NCBI GenBank assembly: GCA_964473335.1 | Contig: CAYYOO010000064.1 | Location: 1 to 7,624, forward strand | Source of the DNA: CAYZTD01 sp964473335 | GTDB lineage: Archaea > Thermoplasmatota > E2 > DHVEG-1 | Reading direction: 5' to 3' | DNA: 7,624 nt | In this document: positions 1 to 4,784 of the stretch, one piece after another | How positions within the stretch are numbered: position 1 is the first letter of the stretch | How the letters are laid out: every line of letters starts with the position of its first letter | Notes under the pieces: model-generated | What the model was told of the DNA's origin: nothing | The model's database searches: none | What the model saw: only the letters and a program-made list of their open reading frames with translations | Position numbers and translations under genes: made by a program

Positions 1-26
1 CCCGCCAGGTCCGTGATTTTTTCCTG
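1..26 (+). repeat. Short dispersed motif, copy 1 (left of the toxin-antitoxin operon)
   Basis: The motif CCCGCCAGGTCCGT is followed by eight A/T-rich bases and CCTG. The same arrangement recurs at 679-703, with 13 of 14 matches in the first block, a 7-base A/T-rich spacer and CCTG. The two copies lie in the same orientation and bracket the toxin-antitoxin operon. The segment also reads open as 13 codons ending in TAG at 42-44, so it could instead be the tail of a truncated upstream gene. The second copy makes the repeat reading more likely. Confidence 0.45.
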
Positions 27-66
27 TTGGAACTAAAAAAATAGATTTATACTGTTTTAAACAGAA

Positions 67-109
67 ATTATAAATACTATAACAGTTATAATTATTATAA
101 GAATTATAA
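67..109 (+). promoter_or_regulatory. Promoter and operator of the toxin-antitoxin operon
   Basis: A TATA-like element (TTATAAATA, 68-76) preceded by the purine-rich ACAGAAA would place the transcript start near 97. Two dyads lie just downstream. The first is TATAAC-a-GTTATA at 78-90, a perfect 6-bp inverted repeat. The second is TTATAA-gaa-TTATAA at 95-109. Dyads overlapping the transcript start fit autorepression by a ribbon-helix-helix antitoxin. The region is very AT-rich, so some of the symmetry may be chance. Confidence 0.45.
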
Positions 110-122
110 AATATGTGATGAT

Positions 123-308
123 ATGACCAATACTACAATTTCAGTAACAAAAGAAACGAAAAAGGCTTTACTCGATTTAGGAACAAAAGGGGAGACTTAC
201 GACTCAATCATAAGGAAATTATTAAAAAGATTCGCCTGGAAAAAAATAGACGATGAATGGAACAGGATTTTAGCTAATGACGAGTTTATTCCTCTTGACG
301 AGTTGTGA
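123..308 (+). CDS. Antitoxin, ribbon-helix-helix type (DUF7557/RelB-like)
   Basis: This 61-residue protein is the likely antitoxin of a type II toxin-antitoxin pair. Residues 3-10 (NTTISVTK) form the expected DNA-binding beta strand, and residues about 11-40 form two helices (ETKKALLDLG, then ETYDSIIRKLLKRF), the layout of small archaeal ribbon-helix-helix antitoxins. The acidic C-terminal part (DDEW, then FIPLDEL) is typical of the segment that wraps the toxin. The start is supported by a GTGAT site at 115-119, with rather short spacing. The toxin gene follows after 4 nt, so the two are co-transcribed. In this family the antitoxin dimer binds its own promoter and, with toxin, tightens repression; the dyads at 78-109 are the obvious target. 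Family assignment is by sequence pattern only. Confidence 0.8.
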   Translation: MTNTTISVTKETKKALLDLGTKGETYDSIIRKLLKRFAWKKIDDEWNRILANDEFIPLDEL

Positions 309-312
309 ATAA

Positions 313-588
313 ATGAGTTATTTAGTGTTAGTATCAAAAACTTTTAAACGAAAATTTCAACAACTTCAAAAAAATTTCCAAAATCAGATACGTAAATCCT
401 TAAAAGAACTTCAAAATGATCCTTACACATCTAGATCAAACTGTGATGTTAAATCACTAACAGATACTCGTCCAAAGAAATATCGTTTAAGAGTTGGAAA
501 CTTTCGAGTTATCTATATAATAAAAAACAAAGAAGTAAAGGTGATTGATTTAATTAAAAGAGAAGTTGGATATAGTAGATTAGAATAA
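313..588 (+). CDS. RelE/ParE-family toxin
   Basis: This 91-residue basic protein fits the RelE/ParE fold: two N-terminal helices rich in Lys and Gln (residues 8-34), then a beta sheet. It has the family signature at residues 57-70 (YRLRVGNFRVIYII) followed by a strand and the RE-x-GY ending (R83, Y87). The arginines R58, R60 and R65 and the C-terminal Arg/Tyr are the type of residues that RelE-like mRNA interferases use on ribosome-bound mRNA. ParE-like members instead poison gyrase, and sequence alone does not separate the two. A GTGA at 305-308, overlapping the antitoxin stop, provides a ribosome site 4 nt before the ATG, so translation is probably coupled. Length is normal and no damage is seen, so the module is likely functional. 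Confidence 0.85.
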   Translation: MSYLVLVSKTFKRKFQQLQKNFQNQIRKSLKELQNDPYTSRSNCDVKSLTDTRPKKYRLRVGNFRVIYIIKNKEVKVIDLIKREVGYSRLE

Positions 589-605
589 TCTATAGATATT
601 TTTTC
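588..605 (+). terminator. Probable terminator of the toxin-antitoxin operon
   Basis: A perfect 10-bp palindrome (ATCTATAGAT, 588-597) begins at the last base of the toxin stop codon and is followed by a run of six T at 599-604. Archaeal termination depends mainly on the T-run. The palindrome may be incidental. Confidence 0.45.
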
Positions 606-678
606 TACAACTGATATAGCATTCAAATGTAAAAAATACCCCATTCTATACAGTGTCCCTCCTGTAAAAGCTTTCTAA

Positions 679-735
679 CCCTCCAGGTCCGTTTAAAAAC
701 CTGCCAGGTGTGGGATATCACATCTAACAGGTTTT
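679..735 (+). repeat. Dispersed motif copy 2 with a long imperfect inverted repeat at the nitroreductase promoter
   Basis: CCCTCCAGGTCCGT at 679-692 repeats the motif at the window start. It runs into AAAAACCTGCCAGGTGTG, whose core ACCTG-C-CAGGT (699-709) is itself a palindrome. Arms 696-712 and 719-735 form a 17-bp imperfect inverted repeat around a 6-nt centre (GGATAT), with two mismatches and one G-T pair. The right arm overlaps the TATA box of the nitroreductase gene. It could be an operator, the end of a small mobile cassette, or both. Confidence 0.45.
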
Positions 736-769
736 ATATAGTGATTTTTTACTAATTATGTTATGGTGA
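726..769 (+). promoter_or_regulatory. Nitroreductase promoter and ribosome site
   Basis: A strong archaeal TATA box (TTTATATA, 733-740) preceded by AACAGG as a BRE-like element predicts transcription from about 760. GGTGA at 765-769 is a textbook match to the archaeal 16S rRNA 3' end and lies 6 nt before the ATG at 776. The leader would be only about 15 nt. Confidence 0.65.
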
Positions 770-775
770 ATTATA

Positions 776-1318
776 ATGGAGTTAGAGAGTGTAATTAAAT
801 CCAGAGAGAGCATTAGAGATTATTCAGATAAGAAAGTTGAAGATGAAAAGATTGATTTTATACTTGAATGCGCAAGACTTGCACCGTCATGGGCAAATAA
901 ACAATGTTGGCAGTTCATAGTAATAAAGGATAAGAAGATCATAGAAAAATTATCAAAAACAGGCCCCATAAATCGCTGGTTAAAAAAAGCCCCAGTTGTC
1001 ATTGTTGCATGTGGGGATCCAAAACAAAGTGGTTTTAGAAATGATATGCATTATTTTCTTGTAGATGTATCTATTGCTTTAGAACATCTTGTTTTAGCTG
1101 CAACAGATAAGGGACTTGGAACTTGTTGGATTGGTGGGTTTAATGAAAAAAAAGTAAAAGAGATCCTCGAAATTCCAAAAGACATAAATGTTGTTGCTTT
1201 GACACCTCTTGGTTATCCTGCAGAAAAAAAACATTTTGCTGGAAAATTAGCAAAAACAGTTGTACAAAGTAAAAAGAGAAAAAGCCTTGATAAAATGATT
1301 CATAATAATAAATGGTAG
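776..1318 (+). CDS. Nitroreductase-family FMN-dependent oxidoreductase
   Basis: This 180-residue protein belongs to the nitroreductase fold, whose members form dimers, bind FMN at the interface and reduce nitro compounds, quinones or other acceptors with NAD(P)H. Visible signatures are R10-x-S12-x-R14-x-Y16 (FMN phosphate contacts), APSWANKQCWQF at 36-47 in place of the usual APSxxNxQPW, GLGTCWIGG at 113-121, and PLGYPAE at 144-150. A basic C-terminal stretch (KKRK, 166-169) matches the last phosphate-contacting segment. Length is normal for the short subfamily. It is probably cytosolic, with no signal peptide or membrane segment. The physiological substrate cannot be told from sequence. It is monocistronic, with its own promoter, and is flanked upstream by the inverted repeat at 696-735. 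No flavin or redox partner gene lies nearby. Confidence 0.9.
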   Translation: MELESVIKSRESIRDYSDKKVEDEKIDFILECARLAPSWANKQCWQFIVIKDKKIIEKLSKTGPINRWLKKAPVVIVACGDPKQSGFRNDMHYFLVDVSIALEHLVLAATDKGLGTCWIGGFNEKKVKEILEIPKDINVVALTPLGYPAEKKHFAGKLAKTVVQSKKRKSLDKMIHNNKW

Positions 1319-1342
1319 AGACAATATTTAGCAAGTAAGTTA

Positions 1343-1404
1343 ACTATTATTAAACTCTAGTTTAATTTTAGCCTTACTATTATTAAACTGTAGTTTAATT
1401 TTAG
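1343..1404 (+). repeat. Two tandem copies of a 29-bp palindrome-bearing repeat, period 33 bp
   Basis: Copy 1 (1343-1371) and copy 2 (1376-1404) match at 28 of 29 positions, differing only at the dyad centre (C versus G). Each contains a perfect 8-bp inverted repeat, ATTAAACT-nn-AGTTTAAT (1349-1366 and 1382-1399). The 33-bp period is about three helical turns, so two bound dimers would face the same side of DNA. The pair lies directly upstream of the BRE/TATA of the ATPase gene. Confidence 0.7.
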
Positions 1405-1418
1405 TAAAGTATTTATAG
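1404..1418 (+). promoter_or_regulatory. Promoter of the DUF4143 ATPase gene
   Basis: GTAAAG (1404-1409) followed by TATTTATAG (1410-1418) resembles a BRE plus TATA box. Spacing of about 26 bp places the transcript start at about 1440, next to the ATG at 1442, so the mRNA is probably leaderless. This agrees with the absence of a Shine-Dalgarno site before the gene. Confidence 0.5.
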
Positions 1419-1441
1419 TTTTAGACGTATAAGTACATTGT

Positions 1442-2611
1442 ATGTATGTTGAAAGAAAATTAAGGGAAAAGTTTTACAAAATATCAGAGAATTATAACAT
1501 GGTTGCAGTAGTGGGAGCTAGACAAGCAGGTAAAACTACTTTTCTTAAAAAACAAATTGAAAACAAGGCTTCATCCTATATTTTATTTGATGATCCTGAT
1601 GTCCGTAATCTTTTTGAAGAAGACATTAAAAAATTTGAAAATCAATACATCTCTAATCACAAGGTTTCAATTTTAGATGAAGTTCAATATTGTAAAGATG
1701 CTGGAAGAAATCTAAAATATCTAGTTGATACAGATCATAAACTCTGGATTACATCTTCTTCAGAAATAATCCTTTCAAAAGAAATACTATCTTTTCTTGT
1801 TGGAAGAGTCTCAATTCTTAAATTATATCCATTTTCTTTTGAAGAATTTTTAAACGCTAAAAAACAAAAAGAGTTGAACCAAAAAATCCTAGAACGTAAT
1901 ATTTGGGAACATGCAAATTATGGAGGTTATCCAAAAGTTGTACTAACAGACGATATTGATATAAAAAAAACCATTCTCAGTGATCTTTATGATACAATGA
2001 TTTTAAAAGATGTTGCTAGAACTTTTTCTATTGATGACATCCGTTCCCTTGAAGAATTTTCTAAGTTTCTTGCTTTTTCAATAGGTGATATAATATCCTA
2101 TGATAAAATCTCAAGCAAATTAAAACTATCATTTCAAACTGTTAAAAAATATCTTGATGCCATGCAAAAAAGCTATCTAATCTACAGAGCTACTCCGTTT
2201 TTTACAAACAAAAAAAAAGAAATCGTAAAACAACCCAAACTCTATTTTGTTGACACAGGTCTACGGAATATAATAGCAAAAGAGTTTAACACAGACCTTT
2301 CTGGAAAACTCTTTGAAAACTATGTTTTAACTGAATTATTAAAAATGGGTTTAAATCCTAAATACTGGAGAACTAAACAAAAAACCGAGGTAGATTTCAT
2401 TGTTGAATCTGAAAACAATGAAATGATTCCAATTGAAGTAAAAATACAAACAGAAGTTGGTAAAATCGAAAAAAGCCTAAGAGCATTTATAGATTACTAC
2501 AACCCAAAAAAAGCAATAATTGTTAGTCTAAAAGGTAGAGAAGGAAAAACAGAGATTAACGGTTGTGAGGTTATATACACAGATATACTTGATCTTGAAA
2601 AACAGGTATAG
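1442..2611 (+). CDS. AAA-type ATPase with DUF4143 C-terminal domain
   Basis: This 389-residue protein has the usual length and order of the AAA_14/DUF4143 family. It shows Walker A GARQAGKT (25-32), Walker B ILDEVQY (77-83), a sensor-like ITSSSE (103-108), a conserved GR (121-122) and PFSFEEFL (130-137). The middle holds a winged-helix-like part (about 215-247). The C-terminal DUF4143 region has LFENYV (E292), EVDFI (D318) and IEVK (E332, K334), an arrangement like a PD-(D/E)XK nuclease core. Family members are numerous and paralogous in archaea and bacteria; their function is poorly known, with DNA binding or defence and toxin-like roles suggested. A second ATG lies 4 nt downstream, out of frame; the first start fits the promoter. 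The gene seems intact and is transcribed alone, under the tandem palindromes at 1343-1404. Confidence 0.9.
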   Translation: MYVERKLREKFYKISENYNMVAVVGARQAGKTTFLKKQIENKASSYILFDDPDVRNLFEEDIKKFENQYISNHKVSILDEVQYCKDAGRNLKYLVDTDHKLWITSSSEIILSKEILSFLVGRVSILKLYPFSFEEFLNAKKQKELNQKILERNIWEHANYGGYPKVVLTDDIDIKKTILSDLYDTMILKDVARTFSIDDIRSLEEFSKFLAFSIGDIISYDKISSKLKLSFQTVKKYLDAMQKSYLIYRATPFFTNKKKEIVKQPKLYFVDTGLRNIIAKEFNTDLSGKLFENYVLTELLKMGLNPKYWRTKQKTEVDFIVESENNEMIPIEVKIQTEVGKIEKSLRAFIDYYNPKKAIIVSLKGREGKTEINGCEVIYTDILDLEKQV

Positions 2612-2632
2612 AGATCATAGCTTGCTTTCAGC

Positions 2633-2700
2633 AAAACAGCATTATTATGCCGTAATTCTTGTATAAATCATGCTCACATAAAATACTTTATGTGATAAAC
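2633..2700 (+). promoter_or_regulatory. Leader/operator module of the orphan vapB gene
   Basis: Block 2633-2652 (AAAACAGC, then TATTATGCCG) is followed by TATAAATCA (2662-2670), a TATA-like element, and then a perfect 9-bp inverted repeat TCACATAAA-atac-TTTATGTGA (2674-2695). The right arm contains the GTGAT ribosome site (2692-2696), 4 nt before the ATG at 2701. A protein bound to this dyad would mask both transcript start and ribosome site, fitting antitoxin autoregulation. A diverged second copy of the whole module exists at 4291-4357. Confidence 0.6.
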
Positions 2701-2910
2701 ATGCCGAATATGACACTTGCAATACCAGATAAGCTACATAAATTTATGAAAGAACATAAAGAAATTATATGGGCAGAGGTTGTAAGAAGGTCTCTCTGGG
2801 GCTATTTTTATAAGATACAGCGTATGGAAAAAAGAGAAGCAGAACGTGAAACATCAGAAAATAATATTTTTAAAAAACCAAGGGATTCTGAACAACAAAA
2901 TTTCATTTAA
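2701..2910 (+). CDS. Orphan VapB-type antitoxin
   Basis: The protein is 69 residues from the ATG at 2701. An upstream in-frame ATG at 2659 would add 14 residues but lies inside the leader; the MPNMTLAIPDKL start is typical of archaeal VapB proteins and follows a GTGAT ribosome site. Residues 4-10 form the ribbon strand. Two helices follow (DKLHKFMKEH, then AEVVRRSLWGYF). The segment from about residue 40 is charged and does not resemble the usual VapB tail, and it may be altered. Normally a PIN-domain VapC toxin gene follows within a few bases. Here the next gene is on the opposite strand, ending 5 nt away, so no cognate toxin is present. The protein could act on a toxin elsewhere or as a stand-alone repressor. 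Confidence 0.75.
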   Translation: MPNMTLAIPDKLHKFMKEHKEIIWAEVVRRSLWGYFYKIQRMEKREAERETSENNIFKKPRDSEQQNFI

Positions 2911-2915
2911 AAAAA

Positions 2916-3464
2916 TTATTTCCTATAATATTTCTCTAATTCATATGAAATCTTTTTTAATCCTAATCTTTTTGCCATCTCAATATTGTCAAATGAGTAA
3001 ATAGAAAGATCAGGAGATTTTTCTAAAAGTTTTTCAAAGATAAGTGCTACAAGATAATTTTTATGATCGGCATTCTTGTATCTCTTCTTCTTAATTCTTA
3101 CATTTACATAATCAGGTTTGCAAACTTTGATAACATCATGATCAACTGCTGATTTCTTACCAATCAATGGTGTGGATTTATCAAACGATTTAAAAAGCAC
3201 AGATGGAACAAGACCTGTTGGGTTTTTTAAATGGATATCATATTTTAACCAATTTTTATTAAAAACAAGAAAAGACACATTATTTTCTTTTATCAAACAT
3301 GGGTAATCCGGATGTCCTTTAGTAATAATCATTAGATCAATATCAGAATATTTCCTATCTATAATGCTGCTTCCCACTATACCTGCATAAATGATGCCGC
3401 CCCACTTATGAGATGAGCATATTTGTAATATTTTTTTATGAAGATCTTTTTTGTTTATACACAC
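2916..3464 (-). CDS. Nucleotidyltransferase-domain protein (Pol beta superfamily, MNT-like)
   Basis: This 182-residue protein carries the Pol beta-type nucleotidyltransferase signature: G31-S32-S33 followed by S40-D41-I42-D43-L44, giving the GS...DxD arrangement whose aspartates bind metal. Such enzymes transfer NMP to protein, RNA or small-molecule targets, and minimal versions act as antitoxins for HEPN toxins. No HEPN partner is visible here. The C-terminal half (Lys/Arg-rich at 124-135, helices to the end) is not recognised. The GTG at 3464 is chosen because it is 1 nt after the protease stop and 5 nt after a perfect GGTGAT site (3475-3470). An ATG two bases upstream (3466) in another frame stops after three codons. 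It is the third gene of the minus-strand operon, so translation is likely coupled to the protease. Confidence 0.75.
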   Translation of the reverse strand: MCINKKDLHKKILQICSSHKWGGIIYAGIVGSSIIDRKYSDIDLMIITKGHPDYPCLIKENNVSFLVFNKNWLKYDIHLKNPTGLVPSVLFKSFDKSTPLIGKKSAVDHDVIKVCKPDYVNVRIKKKRYKNADHKNYLVALIFEKLLEKSPDLSIYSFDNIEMAKRLGLKKISYELEKYYRK

Positions 3465-3465
3465 A

Positions 3466-3915
3466 TTAAATCACCACGTTTAAATCTAATAAAAATCCAA
3501 GAAATCCGTTCTCAATATAAACCTCGTTTTTACAAATATCACAAACTAATTTTAGATTAAATTTCTCTAAAATATCCCTTCCTAAAAGACTTGGGCAATT
3601 CGGAGTTGTCTCTATTATATATATTTCCATATCAGAAAATTTAACTAACTTATCCTGTGAAGATATTGCTCTGATTTCACTTTTATTAATCTCCCATCTC
3701 CTAGCCTTTTCAGAAAGGCCAGTTATGCTCCCAACAGGCCTTCCTAACCTATTAAAAGAAATACCAATAGCATAACAATCCCTTGTAGAAATACCTGTGA
3801 CATCAGATCCTGTATCAATCAAAAAATTGATCTGCCTTCTGATCTTTGGTCTATCCGACTTAACACTTAGCAATATATATGGAGCATTTCCTTTAAAATA
3901 TCCATTGATACGCAA
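3466..3915 (-). CDS. Retropepsin-like aspartic protease
   Basis: This 149-residue protein matches single-domain retropepsin-like (clan AA) proteases. FLIDTGSDVTGIS at 31-43 holds the catalytic D34-T35-G36, preceded by a hydrophobic strand. VGSITGLSE (61-69) fits the flap region, and PSLLGRDILEKFNLKLV (108-124) is the conserved psi-loop LLGRD segment that closes the active site. Such enzymes need a homodimer to build the two-aspartate site. No signal peptide or membrane anchor is seen, so it should act in the cytosol. Initiation is at TTG (3915); AGGAG at 3927-3923, 7 nt upstream, supports this rare start, and no in-frame ATG exists nearby. It is the middle gene of the operon, 17 nt after the DUF5678 gene. 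C125, C128 and the C-terminal hydrophobic tail are unexplained. The substrate is unknown. Confidence 0.85.
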   Translation of the reverse strand: MRINGYFKGNAPYILLSVKSDRPKIRRQINFLIDTGSDVTGISTRDCYAIGISFNRLGRPVGSITGLSEKARRWEINKSEIRAISSQDKLVKFSDMEIYIIETTPNCPSLLGRDILEKFNLKLVCDICKNEVYIENGFLGFLLDLNVVI

Positions 3916-3932
3916 TTGAATTCTCCTAACGA

Positions 3933-4181
3933 TTAAACAACTAGGATAAATGTATCATCAGGAACAAAATCAATTAAAAATTTGTTCGGATCCGCAAATT
4001 TGTTCTTAAGCCTTTTTATGAGAGTTTCTAGTTTGCTTGCAGATATTACTACATTTTGATCTTTTATTGCGACATATTTCTTTGGATATTTTTTCTTTAG
4101 ATCTGAAAAGTTTTTAGTAAACCATTCAAGATCCTTGTTTGCCGCTTTAAGTTCTTGTAGGCTTAATTCATCTGCATTCAT
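3933..4181 (-). CDS. DUF5678-like small protein
   Basis: This 82-residue protein has the pattern of the DUF5678 family: DLEWFTKNFSDLKKKYPKKYVAIKDQNVV (17-45), where a helix with a conserved Trp-Phe leads into a strand-forming YVAIKDxxVV, then a helix (ASKLETLIKRLKN) and a C-terminal strand (FIDFVP-type ending). The family has no assigned enzymatic role and no catalytic residues stand out. It is often a small partner protein, and here it opens an operon with a retropepsin-like protease, so substrate, adaptor or regulator are possible roles (inference). The ATG at 4181 is the only plausible start; a weak AGGT lies about 7 nt upstream. The promoter is probably the minus-strand TATA at 4236-4228. 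Confidence 0.7.
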   Translation of the reverse strand: MNADELSLQELKAANKDLEWFTKNFSDLKKKYPKKYVAIKDQNVVISASKLETLIKRLKNKFADPNKFLIDFVPDDTFILVV

Positions 4182-4227
4182 ATTATACCTATCCCAATTA
4201 TGTCTTCGTCATTATAAAAATTTTTTC

Positions 4228-4243
4228 TTTATATATCTAATGT
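4228..4243 (-). promoter_or_regulatory. Promoter of the DUF5678-protease-nucleotidyltransferase operon
   Basis: On the minus strand ATATATAAA (4236-4228) is a good TATA box, preceded by ACATTAG. The transcript would begin near 4206, leaving a leader of about 25 nt before the ATG at 4181. Confidence 0.5.
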
Positions 4244-4290
4244 ATCAAATTGTAGCAAAATACCTTAAAACTGCAAGATATATAATAATC

Positions 4291-4372
4291 AAAACAGCCG
4301 TATTATGCCGAAATGGTTATATTGAAGTTTTTTCACAAATGATAATTGTGAATAACTATGCCAAATATTACT
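4291..4372 (+). pseudogene. Relic second vapB leader and first codons
   Basis: The block 4291-4310 matches 2633-2652 at 18 of 20 positions. A 7-bp inverted repeat TTCACAA...TTGTGAA (4332-4338 and 4346-4352) sits with its centre 16 nt before the ATG at 4358, the same spacing as in the intact vapB gene (16.5 nt). The first codons read M-P-N-I-T, equivalent to M-P-N-M-T of the intact antitoxin. After that the frame no longer resembles VapB and hits TAG at 4385. This is a duplicated antitoxin leader whose coding part was lost. Confidence 0.6.
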
Positions 4373-4678
4373 TGTGTTTTATTCTAGGGAGATTCTAAAC
4401 ATACAGTACTTGACAAAAAGGTTTTTGAAAATGATTTGATTTCAAATTATGAAGAAGTAATTTCTTATCTAAAAAACAAGCTTAACACTGAATATGTTAT
4501 TAAAACAGAACGAGAGGAATATTTAGAATTACCTGAAGATGCTTTACGTGAAGCACTTTTAAACGCTATTGCACATAGAGATTACTTTTCTCCTTCACAT
4601 ATTCAATTAAATATTTTTAAAAAATCTGCCAGGTATTACAAACAACATTGTTATTTAAAAAAACTACTTCTTAAATAA
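4370..4678 (+). pseudogene. Internal fragment of a COG2865-type ATP-binding regulator (AlbA_2/HATPase_c_4 family)
   Basis: Read in one frame the segment gives CVLF-(TAG)-GDSKHTVLDKKVFEND, then LISNYEEVISYLKNKL, then ELPEDALREALLNAIAHRDYF and IQLNIF. This is the central part of large 'putative transcriptional regulator/RecG-related' proteins, which carry an AlbA_2 DNA-binding domain and a GHKL-like ATP site. LREALLNAIAHRDY is their conserved ATP-binding helix (N and H-R-D-Y). The in-frame TAG (4385-4387) falls where the family normally has a residue between F and G. The similarity stops at NIF, just before the expected DDR-x-E-x-x-NPG motif, where a CTGCCAGGT motif occurs (4626-4634). Both ends and several hundred residues are missing, so it is not functional. 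A TTG at 4436 could start an 80-codon product, but no ribosome site supports it. Confidence 0.7.
4616..4634 (+). repeat. Dispersed motif, related copy at the pseudogene breakpoint
   Basis: TTTAAAAAAT followed by CTGCCAGGT matches TTTAAAAAC plus CTGCCAGGT at 692-709, apart from one extra A and one C/T difference. It lies exactly where the similarity of the upstream fragment to its protein family ends. Confidence 0.4.
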
Positions 4679-4773
4679 TTGCAAGAAAAGTATCATTTCA
4701 AAAGTTTTCTTACATATTTTTGTTATATCTCAGAATCATTTATCAATAAAAAAAAGATATATATTACAAAAAT

Positions 4774-4780
4774 GGGGGAG
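4774..4780 (+). promoter_or_regulatory. Purine-rich ribosome site of the heliorhodopsin gene
   Basis: GGGGGAG sits 4 nt before the ATG at 4785 and decides this start, which keeps the complete zinc ribbon. TATA-like stretches (TTTATCAATA at 4739-4748, GATATATATT at 4756-4765) lie upstream, but none is clearly placed. The 106 bases between the pseudogene and this gene hold nothing else that I recognise. Confidence 0.5.
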
Positions 4781-4784
4781 AAAT

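Noticed and set aside
3..44. Open frame of 13 codons (R-Q-V-R-D-F-F-L-L-E-L-K-K) at the window edge, possibly the end of an upstream gene
   Set aside because: It is too short to judge, and the same bases recur as a repeat at 679-703 in a context that is clearly not coding.
1343..1404. CRISPR-like repeat pair
   Set aside because: There are only two copies, separated by 4 bases with no spacer, and no cas genes. Tandem operator copies explain it better.
2659..2700. Longer vapB start at ATG 2659
   Set aside because: It would run through the TATA-like element and operator dyad. The ATG at 2701 has a ribosome site and gives the normal family N terminus.
4385..4387. In-frame TAG read as pyrrolysine or a recoded codon
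   Set aside because: The frame is truncated at both ends and lacks most of the protein, so a nonsense mutation in a pseudogene is the simple reading.
4135..4398. 87-codon + strand frame over the start of the DUF5678 gene and the vapB relic
   Set aside because: It is antisense to a recognisable gene and its promoter, with no ribosome site and no family resemblance.
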